The notes under the pieces: generated by a model
The model's database searches: none
The model's input: only the letters and a program-made list of their open reading frames with translations
What the model was told of the DNA's origin: nothing
Assembly (NCBI RefSeq): GCF_024753245.1
Contig: NZ_JANUGX010000006.1
Coordinates: forward strand, 1-64,000
Reading direction: 5' to 3'
DNA from: Massilia norwichensis
Lineage (GTDB): Bacteria; Pseudomonadota; Gammaproteobacteria; Burkholderiales; Burkholderiaceae_D
DNA: 64,000 nucleotides
Made by a program: the position numbers and the translations under genes
Part shown: one piece after another, positions 9,833-20,193 of the stretch
Numbering within the stretch: position 1 is the stretch's first letter
How the letters are laid out: the number at the start of each line of letters is the position of its first letter

Positions 9833-10804
9833 TTATGCCTTCCCCTTGCCGATCTTCAGCGACGCCGAGCGCAGGATCTGCACGCACAGGTCTTCGTAGC
9901 TGGTGCCCTCGGCACGCGCGGCCATCGGCACCAGCGAGTGCCCGGTCATGCCCGGCGAGGTGTTCACCTCGAGCAGGAAGAACTGCTTGTCGGACTCGCG
10001 CAGCAGCACGTCGACGCGGCTCCAGCCCTCGCAGCCGAGCGCGCGGTAGGCCTTCTCGACCTCGCGCTGGATCGCGAGGGTAGCAGCCGCATCCAGCGGT
10101 GCCGGGCAGTGGTACTGGGTGTCGTCGGTGAAGTACTTGTTCTGGTAGTCGTAGTTGCCTTCCGGCGCCACGATCTCGATGATCGGCAGCGCGCGCGCCG
10201 AAGGTCCCGTGCCCAGCACCGGCACCGAGAACTCGCGGCCTTCGATGAACTGCTCGGCCAGCACGCGCGCGTCGTAGCGGCGCGACAGCTCGACCGCCGC
10301 CTGCAGCTCGTCGGCACGGGTCACCTTGGTGATGCCGATGCTCGAACCTTCCAGCGGCGCCTTGACGATCAGCGGCAGGCCGAGGTCCGCCACCACTTTA
10401 TCCAGGTCGGTGTCGTCGTCGATGACCGCGTACTTCGGGGTCGAGACGCCGTTCGCCAGCCAGATGATCTTGGTGGTGATCTTGTCCATGCCGACGCTGG
10501 ACGCCATCACGCCGCTGCCGGTGTAGGGAATGCCGAGCTGTTCGAGCGCGCCCTGCAGGCTGCCGTCTTCGCCGTAGCGGCCGTGCAGCGCGATGAACAC
10601 GCGGTCGAATTTTTCGGCGGCCAGTTCGGCCAGCGAGCGCTCGGCCGGGTCGAAGGCGTGGGCGTCCACGCCCTTCGACTGCAGGGCCTGCAGCACGCCG
10701 GTGCCGGACAGGATCGAGATCTCGCGCTCGGCCGAGCGGCCGCCGAACAGGACGGCGACCTTGCCGAGTTCCTTGATGTCGGATGGAGTCAGGGTAGTGC
10801 TCAC
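9833..10804 (-). CDS. ddlB: D-alanine--D-alanine ligase
   Basis: This ATP-grasp enzyme joins two D-alanines for the peptidoglycan stem. The 323-residue product shows [17 protein letters not shown] at the N-terminus, the substrate-loop region [12 protein letters not shown] (about residue 76), and the magnesium-binding segment [15 protein letters not shown] (about 282). It overlaps murC by four bases (ATGA), which suggests translational coupling. Location between murC and ftsQ supports the ddlB name. Confidence 0.97.
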   Translation of the reverse strand: MSTTLTPSDIKELGKVAVLFGGRSAEREISILSGTGVLQALQSKGVDAHAFDPAERSLAELAAEKFDRVFIALHGRYGEDGSLQGALEQLGIPYTGSGVMASSVGMDKITTKIIWLANGVSTPKYAVIDDDTDLDKVVADLGLPLIVKAPLEGSSIGITKVTRADELQAAVELSRRYDARVLAEQFIEGREFSVPVLGTGPSARALPIIEIVAPEGNYDYQNKYFTDDTQYHCPAPLDAAATLAIQREVEKAYRALGCEGWSRVDVLLRESDKQFFLLEVNTSPGMTGHSLVPMAARAEGTSYEDLCVQILRSASLKIGKGKA

Positions 10805-12210
10805 TTTGTTACCTTTTGCAGCTGGTTCTGTTGCTCAACGAGTTGGTGCGGAACGCCGCCGATCGAGCCGGCGCCCATGGTGAGCACGACGTCGCCGTCG
10901 CGCGCCACCTTCAGGATCGTCGCCGGCATGTCGGCGATCGACTCCACGAAAATCGGTTCCGTGTCGCCGCCGGTGCGCAGCGCGCGCGCCAGGGCGCGGC
11001 CGTCGGCCGCCACGATCGGGGTCTCGCCGGCCGCGTACACCTCGGCCAGCAGCAGCACGTCCGGCACCGCCAGCACCTTGACGAAATCCTCGAACAGGTC
11101 GCGCGTGCGGCTGTAGCGGTGCGGCTGGAAGGCCAGCAGCAGGCGTCGGCCCGGGTAGGCGGCGCGTGCCGCGGCCAGCGTCACCTGGGCTTCGACCGGA
11201 TGGTGGCCGTAGTCGTCGACCAGGGTGAAGCTGCCGCCCGAAGCCAGCGGGATCTCGCCGTAGCGGGTGAAGCGGCGGCCGACGCCGCGGAACTCGGCCA
11301 GGCCGGCGGCCGTGGCTTCGTCCGGGATGCCGATCTCGCGCGCGATCGCGATCGCCGAGCAGGCGTTCAGCACGTTGTGCATGCCCGGCTGGTTCAGCAC
11401 GAAGCTGGTGTCCGGATAGCCGGCCTGGCGCACGATGAAGCGCATGCGGGTGCCGTCGGCGCGGGCGTCCATGGCGAGCACTTCGGCGTCCTCGGAAAAG
11501 CCGTAGGTCGTCACCGGCTTGGTCACCTGCGGCAGGATGGACCGCACGTTGGCGTCGTCGATGCACATCATCGCGCGGCCGTAGAACGGCAGGCGGTGGG
11601 TGAAGTTCACGAACGCCGCCTTCAGCTTCTCGAAGTCGTGCTCGTAGGTGTCCATGTGGTCGGCGTCGATGTTGGTGATCACCTCGATCATCGGCGACAG
11701 GTTCAGGAAGGAGGCGTCGGATTCGTCGGCCTCGGCCACGATGTAGTCGCCGGTGCCCAGCTTGGCGTTGGCGCCGGCCGCGGTCAGGCGGCCGCCGATC
11801 ACGAAGGTCGGGTCCATCCCGCCCTGCGCCAGCACCGACGCCACCAGGCTGGTAGTGGTGGTCTTGCCGTGCGTGCCGGCGATGGCGATGCCGCGCTTCA
11901 GGCGCATCAGTTCGCCCAGCATGATCGCGCGCGGCACGATCGGCACCTTGGCGGCGCGGGCGGCCACGACTTCCGGATTCGCTTCGTTGACGGCGGTCGA
12001 GGTGACGACGGCGTCGGCGCCGCGGATGTGCTGTTCCGCGTGGCCGGTGTAGACCGTGGCGCCCAGTTCGGCCAGGCGCTGGCTGGCGGCGTTCGAGGCC
12101 AGGTCGGAGCCCGACACTTTATAGCCCAGGTTCAGCAGCACCTCGGCGATGCCGCTCATGCCGCTGCCGCCGATGCCGACGAAGTGAATGTGCTTGATCT
12201 TGTGTTTCAC
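10801..12210 (-). CDS. murC: UDP-N-acetylmuramate--L-alanine ligase MurC
   Basis: MurC adds the first amino acid (L-Ala) to UDP-MurNAc in the cytoplasm. The 469-residue product has the N-terminal UDP-binding motif [17 protein letters not shown] and the Mur ligase P-loop [13 protein letters not shown] at about residue 112. Also visible are the carbamylated-lysine-region sequence [10 protein letters not shown] and the C-terminal domain motif DDYGHHPVE. It overlaps murG upstream and ddlB downstream by four bases each. Confidence 0.98.
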   Translation of the reverse strand: MKHKIKHIHFVGIGGSGMSGIAEVLLNLGYKVSGSDLASNAASQRLAELGATVYTGHAEQHIRGADAVVTSTAVNEANPEVVAARAAKVPIVPRAIMLGELMRLKRGIAIAGTHGKTTTTSLVASVLAQGGMDPTFVIGGRLTAAGANAKLGTGDYIVAEADESDASFLNLSPMIEVITNIDADHMDTYEHDFEKLKAAFVNFTHRLPFYGRAMMCIDDANVRSILPQVTKPVTTYGFSEDAEVLAMDARADGTRMRFIVRQAGYPDTSFVLNQPGMHNVLNACSAIAIAREIGIPDEATAAGLAEFRGVGRRFTRYGEIPLASGGSFTLVDDYGHHPVEAQVTLAAARAAYPGRRLLLAFQPHRYSRTRDLFEDFVKVLAVPDVLLLAEVYAAGETPIVAADGRALARALRTGGDTEPIFVESIADMPATILKVARDGDVVLTMGAGSIGGVPHQLVEQQNQLQKVTK

Positions 12211-13295
12211 GCTTCTGCCCTCTTTCCGGCCAATTCTTCCAAAACGGCGGCGATCGCCGCATTGGCGTCGCGTCGGCCGACCGCCTGCGCCGCCTCCGCC
12301 ATCTTCAGGCAGGCTTCGCGGCTAGTGGCGTGCAGCAGCTTTGCCAGCTGCTGCGGATTCAGTTCGCCCTGCGGCAGGTAAATCGCCGCCTTCTGCTTGT
12401 CCATCCAGATCGCGTTGTCGCGCTGGTGGCTGGTGGTGCTGGCGACGAAAGGCACCAGCACGCTGGCCACGCCGGCCGCCGTCAGTTCCGACACCGTGAT
12501 CGCGCCGGCGCGGCAGATCACCAGGTCGGCGTTCGCATACTCCGCCGCCATGTCGTCGATGAAGTCGACCACATTGGCCTGCACGCCGGCGTTCGCATAC
12601 GCGGCGCGCAGCGCGTCGATGTTCTTCTTGCCCGACTGGTGGGTCACCACCGGACGCAGGCCTTCCGGAATCAGGGCCAGCGCTGCCGGCACGCTGTCGT
12701 TCAGGACTTTCGCGCCCAGGCTGCCGCCCACCACCAGGATGTTCAGTGGGCCGCTGCGGTTGGCGAAGCGGTGGCCCGGCGACGGCATTTCGAGGATTTC
12801 CTTGCGCACCGGGTTGCCGGTGACGACCGCCTTGCCGGCCGCTTTGCCGAAGTCGGCCGGGAAGCCGAACAGCACGCGCTGGGCGATCGGGGTCAGGGTT
12901 TTATTGGACAGCAGCAGCGCGGCGTCGGCATTCACCAGCGCCAGCGGCACGCCGCGCGCACGCGCCATCATCCCGCCCGGCACGGTCACGTAGCCGCCCA
13001 TGCCCAGCACCACGTCCGGCTTGCGGGTGGCGATGAATTTGCGGCAGGCGGCAAACGCGCCCAGCATCTTGAAGGCGCCGGTGACCGTGTGGCCCAGACC
13101 CTTGCCGCGCAAGCCGGCGAAGTCGATGCTGTCCATCGGGATGCCGTGCCTGGGCACGATGTCCTTTTCCATGCCGTGGGCCGTGCCCAGCCAGCTCACT
13201 TCCCAGCCGCGCTCGCGCATCGATTGCGCAATGGCGATGCCGGGGAAGATGTGGCCGCCGGTGCCGGCCGCCATGATCATTAAACGCTTGCTCAT
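12207..13295 (-). CDS. murG: Undecaprenyl-PP-MurNAc-pentapeptide GlcNAc transferase MurG
   Basis: MurG converts lipid I to lipid II at the inner face of the membrane. The 362-residue GT28 protein has the N-terminal glycine loop [15 protein letters not shown], the second loop [13 protein letters not shown] and the UDP-GlcNAc site [15 protein letters not shown]. The frame is open far upstream to 14549, but that part is the ftsW region in another frame. The ATG at 13295 gives the canonical start [11 protein letters not shown] and overlaps the ftsW stop by four bases. Confidence 0.97.
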   Translation of the reverse strand: MSKRLMIMAAGTGGHIFPGIAIAQSMRERGWEVSWLGTAHGMEKDIVPRHGIPMDSIDFAGLRGKGLGHTVTGAFKMLGAFAACRKFIATRKPDVVLGMGGYVTVPGGMMARARGVPLALVNADAALLLSNKTLTPIAQRVLFGFPADFGKAAGKAVVTGNPVRKEILEMPSPGHRFANRSGPLNILVVGGSLGAKVLNDSVPAALALIPEGLRPVVTHQSGKKNIDALRAAYANAGVQANVVDFIDDMAAEYANADLVICRAGAITVSELTAAGVASVLVPFVASTTSHQRDNAIWMDKQKAAIYLPQGELNPQQLAKLLHATSREACLKMAEAAQAVGRRDANAAIAAVLEELAGKRAEA

Positions 13296-14515
13296 TTGTT
13301 GATCCCCTGGCGGCCACCGCGCATGCGGACGCGGTTTTCGTAATCGATGCGCAGCAGGATCGCCAGGCCGATACAGTTGAACAGTACGCCCGAACCGCCA
13401 TAGCTCATCAGCGGCAGGGTCAGGCCCTTGGTCGGCAGCAGGCCCAGGTTCACGCCCATGTTGATGAAGACCTGCACGCCCAGCCAGATCCCGATGCCCT
13501 TCGCGGCCAGGCCGGCGAAGTGCTGCTCCAGCGCGATCGCCTGGCGGCCGATGTCGAAGGCACGCTTGACCAGCCAGTAGAACATGCCGATCACGACGAT
13601 CACGCCGACCAGGCCCAGCTCTTCGCCGATCACCGCCATGATGAAGTCGGTGTGCGCTTCCGGCAGGTAGTGCAGTTTTTCGACGCTGCCGCCCAGGCCG
13701 ACGCCGAAGATCTCGCCGCGGCCGAAGGCGATCAGCGAGTGGGTCAGCTGGTACGCCTTGTCCAGCGCATTGCCCTCTTCCCACGGGTTCATGTAGGCGA
13801 ACATACGCGCGCGGCGGAAGGGCGAAAGCGCGATGATGCTCGAGAACACCAGCACCAGGATCGCACCGATGCCGCCGAACCAGATCATGTTGAAGCCGCC
13901 CAGGAACAGGATGCCCATCGAGATGCAGACGATCACGCCGAAGGCGCCGAGGTCGGGCTCCAGCAGCAGCAGCACGCCGACCAGCGCCATCGCGGCGGCC
14001 ATCGGCATGAAGCCCTTGGTCAGCTTGTGCATGTACTGCTGCTTGCGCACCGTGAAGTCGGCCGCGTACAGCACCGCCACCACCTTCATGATCTCGGACG
14101 GCTGGCCGATGCGCATCGGCAGCCAGCGGCGCGCGCCGTTGACCGACACGCCGACGCCGGGCACCAGCACCAGGGCCAGCATGATCAGGGTGACCACGAA
14201 CATGAAGGGCGCGAGACGCTGCCAGGTCGCGACCGGGATGCGGAAGGCGAACAGGCCGCCCACCAGCGAGATCGCGATGAACATCGCCTGGCGCAGCAGG
14301 AAGTAGCTGTTCTTGCCGCCCAGGTAGGCGAACTTGGGCGAATCCGGCAGCGCGATCGAGGCCGAGTACACCATCACCATCCCGAACAGCATCAGCAGGA
14401 CCACGACCCAGACCAACGGCTGGTCGTACTCCATCATGCGCGACGGCCGCGCGCTTGCCGCGACGCTCGCGTCGCTGGCACTGCCGCCGAACTTGAAGGG
14501 AATCTGGAAAGCCAT
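13292..14515 (-). CDS. ftsW: Peptidoglycan glycosyltransferase FtsW
   Basis: FtsW is the SEDS-family glycosyltransferase that polymerises lipid II at the septum with FtsI. The 407-residue protein has about ten membrane helices, starting near [20 protein letters not shown]. The SEDS signature region [15 protein letters not shown] lies near the C-terminus, and the periplasmic-loop acidic residues around [16 protein letters not shown] are present. It ends in the positively charged tail [10 protein letters not shown]. Its start overlaps the murD stop by one base. Confidence 0.97.
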   Translation of the reverse strand: MAFQIPFKFGGSASDASVAASARPSRMMEYDQPLVWVVVLLMLFGMVMVYSASIALPDSPKFAYLGGKNSYFLLRQAMFIAISLVGGLFAFRIPVATWQRLAPFMFVVTLIMLALVLVPGVGVSVNGARRWLPMRIGQPSEIMKVVAVLYAADFTVRKQQYMHKLTKGFMPMAAAMALVGVLLLLEPDLGAFGVIVCISMGILFLGGFNMIWFGGIGAILVLVFSSIIALSPFRRARMFAYMNPWEEGNALDKAYQLTHSLIAFGRGEIFGVGLGGSVEKLHYLPEAHTDFIMAVIGEELGLVGVIVVIGMFYWLVKRAFDIGRQAIALEQHFAGLAAKGIGIWLGVQVFINMGVNLGLLPTKGLTLPLMSYGGSGVLFNCIGLAILLRIDYENRVRMRGGRQGINK

Positions 14516-16023
14516 CAGATCTCCTGCCCCTTCTCGAGCGCCAGTTCACGCACGGCGTCCACGAAGACCTGTGCGCGGTGGGCGTAATTGGTGAACATGT
14601 CCAGGCTGGCGCAGGCCGGCGACAGCAACACCACGTCGCCGGATTTCGCCAGGCCGGCGGCGCGGCGGGTCGCGGCCGGCAGGTCCGGCAGGTCGAAGCA
14701 CGGCACGCCGCTCGGTTCGATCGCGGCCTTCAGGCTCGGGGCGTCGCGGCCGATCAACAGCACCGCCTTCACATAGCGCGAGCACGGCGCGGCGAGCGGC
14801 GCGAAGTCCTGGCCCTTGCCGTCGCCGCCGGCGATCAGCAGGATCTGGCGGCCGGTCTCGCCGAAGGTCTGGCCCAGGCCTTCCAGCGCGGCGACGGTGG
14901 CGCCGACGTTGGTGCCCTTGCTGTCGTCGTAGTAGTCGACGTTCTCGATATTCGCGACCAGCTCCACGCGGTGCGGCTCGCCCTGGTATTCGCGCAGGCC
15001 ATGCAGCAGCGGCGCCAGCGGCAGGCCGCAGGCGCGGCACAGGGCCAGCGCAGCCAGCGCGTTCGAGGCGTTGTGGATGCCGCGGATGTGCAGCGCGTCG
15101 GCCGGCATCAGGCGGTTGACGACCAGTTCGGCCGGCTCTTCCGGTTCAGTTTTCTTGCGTTTCTTTTCCGGTTCTTCCGCCGGATTGGCGTTCGCCAGCC
15201 ACAGCACGCCGCGCTCGTTCACCAGGCCGAAGCTGCCGGGTGCGTCCGGCTCGCCGGTGCCGAAGGTGATCGTTTGCGCGTCCGGGTTGGTCATGCGCAT
15301 GACGGTCGCGTCGTCGCGGTTCAGCACGCGGACCGTGTCCTTGCCGAAGATGCGCGCCTTGTCGAAGGCATACGCGGTCATGCTGCCGTGCCAGTCCAGG
15401 TGGTCCTGGGTGATGTTCAGGACCGTGGCGGCGTCCGGGTTCAGGCTGAAGCTGGTGTGCAGCTGGAAGCTGGACAGTTCCAGTACCCAGGCTTGGGGTA
15501 GCCCATCCTGCAGCTCATCCTTGTCCAACACTTCGCGCAGCACGTCCAGCGCCGCCGGGCTGATGTTGCCGGCCACGCGCGTCGTCAAACCGGCGCGGCG
15601 GCACAGCAGGCCGGTCAGGCTCGTCACCGTGGTCTTGCCGTTGGTGCCGGTGATGGCGATGACTTTCGGGGCATAGCCGCGCGTGGTTTTCAAATCGGCC
15701 AGGGCCTGGGCGAACAGTTCGATCTCGCCCCATACCGGAATGCCGCGGGCGGCGGCTGCCGGGCCGAGTTCGGCCAGCTCGCGCTCCGGCGCCAGGCCGG
15801 GGCTGACGGCGACGAAGTCGACGCCTTGCAGCAGATCCGCATTGAAGGCGCCGGCCACGAAGTCCGCATCCGGCACCGCCTGGCGCAGCGCGAACAGGCG
15901 CTGCGGTTCGGTGCGCGTATCGGCCACGCGCACGCGGGCGCCGCAGCGCGCGAGCCATTGCGCCATCGCGAGGCCCGATTCGCCGAGCCCGAGTACCAGT
16001 GCGGTTTTGCCTTCGTAGTTCAT
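14515..16023 (-). CDS. murD: UDP-N-acetylmuramoylalanine--D-glutamate ligase MurD
   Basis: MurD adds D-Glu to UDP-MurNAc-L-Ala. The 502-residue product has the N-terminal [17 protein letters not shown] fold, the P-loop [15 protein letters not shown] at about residue 125, the central [14 protein letters not shown] and the C-terminal [16 protein letters not shown]. It is about 60 residues longer than the E. coli enzyme. Part of the excess is a charged, low-complexity insert ([12 protein letters not shown], around plus-strand 15131-15180) before the [14 protein letters not shown] motif. Catalytic motifs are intact, so function is expected to be normal. Confidence 0.97.
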   Translation of the reverse strand: MNYEGKTALVLGLGESGLAMAQWLARCGARVRVADTRTEPQRLFALRQAVPDADFVAGAFNADLLQGVDFVAVSPGLAPERELAELGPAAAARGIPVWGEIELFAQALADLKTTRGYAPKVIAITGTNGKTTVTSLTGLLCRRAGLTTRVAGNISPAALDVLREVLDKDELQDGLPQAWVLELSSFQLHTSFSLNPDAATVLNITQDHLDWHGSMTAYAFDKARIFGKDTVRVLNRDDATVMRMTNPDAQTITFGTGEPDAPGSFGLVNERGVLWLANANPAEEPEKKRKKTEPEEPAELVVNRLMPADALHIRGIHNASNALAALALCRACGLPLAPLLHGLREYQGEPHRVELVANIENVDYYDDSKGTNVGATVAALEGLGQTFGETGRQILLIAGGDGKGQDFAPLAAPCSRYVKAVLLIGRDAPSLKAAIEPSGVPCFDLPDLPAATRRAAGLAKSGDVVLLSPACASLDMFTNYAHRAQVFVDAVRELALEKGQEI

Positions 16024-16030
16024 CGCCGTT

Positions 16031-17200
16031 TTATCGCAGTTTCAGGGTCGAAATGCCGATCAGGACCAACACGATGGTCACGATCCAGAAGCGCGCCACA
16101 ACCTTGGTTTCCTTCCAGCCCTTCTGTTCGAAATGGTGGTGCAGCGGCGCCATCAGGAACACGCGCCGTCCCGCGCCGTAGCGCTTCTTGGTGTACTTGA
16201 ACCAGCTGACCTGGATGATCACCGACAGGGTCTCGGCCACGAACACGCCGCCCATGATGAACAGCACGATCTCCTGGCGCACGATGACGGCGATGGTGCC
16301 GAGCGCGCCGCCCAGCGCCAGCGCGCCGACGTCGCCCATGAACATCTGCGCCGGGTGCGCGTTGTACCAGAGGAAGGCCAGGCCCGCGCCCGCCATCGCG
16401 CCGCAGAAGATCAGCAGTTCGCCGGCGCCCGGGATGTGCGGGATGAACAGGTATTTCGAATAGGTCGCGTTACCGGTCAGGTAGGCGAACAGGCCCAGCG
16501 CGCCGCCCACCATCACGGTCGGCATGATGGCCAGGCCGTCCAGACCGTCGGTGAAGTTGACGGCGTTGGAGGCGCCCACGATCACGCAATAGGTCAGCGC
16601 GATGAAGCCCCACACGCCCAGCGGGTAGCTGATGGTCTTGAAGAACGGGACGATCAGGTCGGCCTTCGGCGGCAGGTCCATCGAGAAGCCCGACTGCACC
16701 CAGGCGAAGAACAGCTGGCCCACTTCCCACGGGGTCGCGGCCGAGACCGAGAACGCCAGGTAGAGCGAGGACGCGACGCCGATCAGCGACATCCAGAAGT
16801 ATTTTTCGCCCGAACGCATGCCTTCCGGGTCCTTGTAGACCACCTTGCGGTAATCGTCGACCCAGCCGATCGCGCCGAAGCCGAGCGTGACCACCAGCAC
16901 CGGCCAGATCAGGCGGTTCGACAGGTCGCACCACAGCAGGGTCGAAAAGCCGATCGCGATCAGCACCAGCACGCCGCCCATGGTCGGGGTGCCGTGCTTG
17001 GCCAGGTGGGTCTGCGGACCGTAGGTGCGAACTGCCTGGCCGACCTTCATCGCGGTCAGCTTGCGGATCACCGCCGGGCCGCACAGCAGGCCGATGGCAA
17101 TCGCGGTGATGGTCGCGAACACCGCACGGAAGGTGATGTAGTTAAAGATCCGCATCGGACCGACGTAGTCCTGGAAATATTGTGCGAGCCAGAGAAGCAT
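16031..17200 (-). CDS. mraY: Phospho-N-acetylmuramoyl-pentapeptide-transferase MraY
   Basis: MraY moves phospho-MurNAc-pentapeptide to undecaprenyl phosphate, giving lipid I at the inner membrane. The 389-residue protein has about ten membrane helices. Catalytic loops are visible: [15 protein letters not shown] (about residue 69), GWVDDYRKV (about 113) and [13 protein letters not shown] (about 217). The metal-binding [14 protein letters not shown] follows at about 289, and [12 protein letters not shown] near the C-terminus. It begins one base before the murF stop region, in the standard order. Confidence 0.98.
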   Translation of the reverse strand: MLLWLAQYFQDYVGPMRIFNYITFRAVFATITAIAIGLLCGPAVIRKLTAMKVGQAVRTYGPQTHLAKHGTPTMGGVLVLIAIGFSTLLWCDLSNRLIWPVLVVTLGFGAIGWVDDYRKVVYKDPEGMRSGEKYFWMSLIGVASSLYLAFSVSAATPWEVGQLFFAWVQSGFSMDLPPKADLIVPFFKTISYPLGVWGFIALTYCVIVGASNAVNFTDGLDGLAIMPTVMVGGALGLFAYLTGNATYSKYLFIPHIPGAGELLIFCGAMAGAGLAFLWYNAHPAQMFMGDVGALALGGALGTIAVIVRQEIVLFIMGGVFVAETLSVIIQVSWFKYTKKRYGAGRRVFLMAPLHHHFEQKGWKETKVVARFWIVTIVLVLIGISTLKLR

Positions 17201-18646
17201 TTAGTGGGAATCCTTGCCAGTGTTTTGTGATTGAACGAGATGTTGGACCACGCGTTCCATCTTCATGAAGCGCGAGCCCTTCACCAACACAGTTGCGTCG
17301 GATTTGCTGCCCAGTTGTTTATTCAGTGCTGCCAATAAATCGTCGAACTGCTCAAAGTGTTGCGCGCCCGTGCCCACCATGTGGCGCGCCAATGCGCCGG
17401 TGACGAGCACGGACTCGATGCCGCGGCTTGCCGCATACGCACCGATCTCTTCGTGGAACTCGGGTCCCTGCGTGCCGACTTCGCCCATATCGCCCAGCAC
17501 CAGGATGCGTGGCGCGGCGGCCTGCGCCAGCACGTCGATGGCGGCGCGCACCGAGTCCGGGTTGGCGTTATAGGAGTCGTCGATCACGGTCGCGCCGTTC
17601 GCGGCCTGCTTGCGCTGCAGGCGGCCGCTGACGGGCGCAAAATTTTCCAGGCCGCGCACGATGGCCTCGACCGGGATGCCGGCGGCCAGGGCGCAGGCGC
17701 AGGCGGCCAGGGCGTTTCTTACGTTGTGCTCACCCGCTGCGGAAAGCTTGATGGTGAACGTAGCATCGTCGTTCCCGCGAAGGCGGGAACCCAAGTTTGC
17801 CTGCTCGTCTGCGGTGCCAACCTTGGGTCCCCGCCTGCGCGGGGACGACGTAACGGTAAGCTCGGCGCCGAAGCTGTTCGGCGTGTAAGTCGCACGCACG
17901 TCGCACGCCTCGCTCAGGCCGAAGCTCAGCACGGCGCGGTCGCCGGCCAGTTCGCGCCACAGCGGCGTGTATTCGTCGTCGCCCGGGAACACGGCGATGC
18001 CATTTGCCGGCAAGGCGGCCAGCACCGAGCCGTTCTCGCGCGCCACCGCTTCCACGGTGTGCATGAATTCCTGGTGCTCGCGCTGGGCGTTGTTAACCAG
18101 GGCGACGGTCGGTGCGGCAATCGCTGCCAGACGCGCGATCTCGCCCGGATGGTTCATGCCCAGTTCGACCACCGCGGCCTTGTGCGCGTCGGTCAGGCGC
18201 ATCACGGTCAGCGGCACGCCGATCTCGTTGTTCAGGTTGCCCTGGGTGGCCAGGCGCGCCTCTTCGCCGAACGCGGCGGCGAGAATCGAAGCGATCATCT
18301 CCTTGACCGTGGTCTTGCCGTTGCTGCCGGTGACGCCGATGACCGGCATGCCGAACTGGCTGCGCCAGGCGTTACCGATGCGGCCCAGGGCCGCCAGCGT
18401 GTCCGGCACCACCAGCGCCGGCAGCGGGAAGTTGTCGGGCAGCTGTTCGACCACCACGGCGGCCACCTTGCGCGCCGCCACCTGGTCGAGGAAGTCGTGG
18501 GCATCGAAGGTTTCGCCGCGCAGCGCGACGAACAGCGCGCCGGCCGGGGCCGAGCGGCTGTCGGTCGACACGCCTTCGAAAGCGGCGTCACGCGTCATGC
18601 GTGCGCCGTCGATCGAAGCGGTCAGCTGTTGAAGCGAGCCATGCAT
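17201..18646 (-). CDS. murF: UDP-MurNAc-tripeptide--D-Ala-D-Ala ligase MurF
   Basis: MurF adds the D-Ala-D-Ala dipeptide to complete the UDP-MurNAc-pentapeptide. The 481-residue product has the P-loop VTGSNGKTTVKEMIA at about residue 104, the central ELGMNHPGEIARLAAIA and the C-terminal DDSYNANPDSVRAAIDVL. It is roughly 25-30 residues longer than usual. The excess maps to a palindromic repeat at plus-strand 17767-17850 that is read in frame as SSPRRRGPKVGTADEQ and onward to GSRLRGNDD. It lies between the central domain and the segment TFTIKLSAAGEHNVRNAL. The gene should be functional because the frame and motifs are intact. Confidence 0.96.
   Translation of the reverse strand: MHGSLQQLTASIDGARMTRDAAFEGVSTDSRSAPAGALFVALRGETFDAHDFLDQVAARKVAAVVVEQLPDNFPLPALVVPDTLAALGRIGNAWRSQFGMPVIGVTGSNGKTTVKEMIASILAAAFGEEARLATQGNLNNEIGVPLTVMRLTDAHKAAVVELGMNHPGEIARLAAIAAPTVALVNNAQREHQEFMHTVEAVARENGSVLAALPANGIAVFPGDDEYTPLWRELAGDRAVLSFGLSEACDVRATYTPNSFGAELTVTSSPRRRGPKVGTADEQANLGSRLRGNDDATFTIKLSAAGEHNVRNALAACACALAAGIPVEAIVRGLENFAPVSGRLQRKQAANGATVIDDSYNANPDSVRAAIDVLAQAAAPRILVLGDMGEVGTQGPEFHEEIGAYAASRGIESVLVTGALARHMVGTGAQHFEQFDDLLAALNKQLGSKSDATVLVKGSRFMKMERVVQHLVQSQNTGKDSH
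17767..17850. repeat. REP-like palindromic repeat, family A, copy 2 (inside murF)
   Basis: The left arm CGTCGTTCCCGCGAAGGCGG, continuing GAACCCAAGTTT, faces a right arm that is its near reverse complement, ending GGGGACGACG. The 84-bp span equals 28 codons, so murF stays in frame. It is the same family as the element at 3596-3698. Confidence 0.85.
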
Positions 18647-18648
18647 TC

Positions 18649-20193
18649 TTAATTTGTCCTCATCATCGTCAGCCGCGCGCTCAAGGCCAGCGTGGCATGG
18701 TCGGCATCGGAAAACGGCATTTTCCGGCCTTTGATTTCCTGGTAGGGCTCATGCCCCTTCCCGGCCAGCAGGATCACGTCCGGCTTGCCGGCGTGCTTCA
18801 CCGCCGACAGGATGGCGGCGGCACGGTCTTCGATCGCCTGGTATTGCGAGTTCGGATGGTGCGGGTCCATGCCGGCCACGATCTGCTCGATGATCGCGCG
18901 CGGCTCTTCGCTGCGCGGATTGTCGCTGGTGACCAGCACGTGCTCGGCCATCTGCGCGATGGCGCCCATCTGCGGGCGCTTGCCCGGGTCGCGGTCGCCG
19001 CCGCAGCCGAACACGCACCACAACTGGCCGCCGCGCTCGTGGGCCACCTGGCGCAGCGCGCTCAGGGCTTTTTCCAGCGCGTCGGGCGTGTGCGCGTAAT
19101 CGATCACGACCAGCGGCGCATCGGCGCCGCCGATCTGCTGCATGCGGCCCGGCGCCGGCTCGAGGGTTTCGATGACCTCCAGTGCGGCGCGCAGCGGCGT
19201 GCCCCTGGCCAGCAGTACGCCCAGCACCGCCAGCGCATTGCTGACATTGAAGTGGCCCACCAGGCGCGTGCGCGCCTGTGCGCTGCCGGCCGGTGCATCG
19301 AGCCAGAACTCGGTACCGGCCGGGCGCGAACGCAGTTGGCGGGCGCGCAGGATCGTCACACCGTCCAGGTCCGCCTGTTCGTCTTCGCTGCGCGCCGTGT
19401 AGCCGGTCACGGCCACTTCCGGGCGCTGCGCGCGCAGCCAGGCCGCGATGCGGCGGGCGGCGTCGTCGTCTAGGTTGAGCACGGCGTGCTTCAGGCCCGG
19501 CCACTGGAACAGCTTCAGCTTGGCCGCCTCGTAGCTGGCCATGTCGCCGTGATAATCCAGATGGTCGCGCGTCAGGTTGGTGAACACGGCAACGTCGAAA
19601 TGCATGCCGGCCGTGCGTTCCTCGACCAGGCCGATCGAGGACACTTCGATCGCCAGCGCGCCGGCACCGGCATCGCGCAGGCCGGCCAGGCGGGTCGCCA
19701 GCAGCACCGCGTCCGGCGTGGTGTAGCCGGTGACGTCGAATTCCGCTTCCGCGCGCGCTCGCACCAGGCCCACACCCAGGGTGCCGATCACGCCCACGCC
19801 CTGGTCCACGCTGCTCAGGCGGGCCAGCGCCTGCGCCGTCCACAAGGCGATCGATGTCTTGCCGTTGGTGCCGGTGACGCCCACGGTGAACATGCCGGCG
19901 TCCGGCTGGCCGTAGTAGGCATGGGCGATGGCGCCGGCGTTCTTTTTCAGGTTCTCGAGGGCCAGGTGCGGCACCTCGGGCGCCGCGCTCCACTCGAAGC
20001 TGCGCGCTTCATGCACCACGGCGGCGGCGCCCTTCTCGAGCGCGGAAGCGATGTAGTTGCGGCCGTCCGCGGCGCCCTCGCCCGGATAGGCGAAGAACAC
20101 GTCGCCGCGCTGGATGCGGCGCGAGTCGGAAACGAGACGGCCGCCTGGTGCGGCGGCGCGTATCCACTGGCAGATCCCGTTCAGATCCAGCAT
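18649..20193 (-). CDS. murE: UDP-MurNAc-L-Ala-D-Glu--2,6-diaminopimelate ligase MurE
   Basis: MurE adds the third stem residue. The 514-residue product has the P-loop VTGTNGKTSIALWTAQ at about residue 105 and TNLTRDHLDYHGDM at about 207. The motif SDNPRSEEPRAI at about 426 is the DNPR type that selects meso-diaminopimelate rather than lysine. It starts one base after the ftsI stop overlap (shared base 20193) and is followed by murF after two bases. A Gram-negative DAP-type wall is therefore predicted. Confidence 0.97.
   Translation of the reverse strand: MLDLNGICQWIRAAAPGGRLVSDSRRIQRGDVFFAYPGEGAADGRNYIASALEKGAAAVVHEARSFEWSAAPEVPHLALENLKKNAGAIAHAYYGQPDAGMFTVGVTGTNGKTSIALWTAQALARLSSVDQGVGVIGTLGVGLVRARAEAEFDVTGYTTPDAVLLATRLAGLRDAGAGALAIEVSSIGLVEERTAGMHFDVAVFTNLTRDHLDYHGDMASYEAAKLKLFQWPGLKHAVLNLDDDAARRIAAWLRAQRPEVAVTGYTARSEDEQADLDGVTILRARQLRSRPAGTEFWLDAPAGSAQARTRLVGHFNVSNALAVLGVLLARGTPLRAALEVIETLEPAPGRMQQIGGADAPLVVIDYAHTPDALEKALSALRQVAHERGGQLWCVFGCGGDRDPGKRPQMGAIAQMAEHVLVTSDNPRSEEPRAIIEQIVAGMDPHHPNSQYQAIEDRAAAILSAVKHAGKPDVILLAGKGHEPYQEIKGRKMPFSDADHATLALSARLTMMRTN

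Noticed and set aside
13296..14549. Upstream extension of the murG frame to 14549
   Set aside because: This part is ftsW read in another frame; FtsW's motifs are in the 13292-14515 frame.
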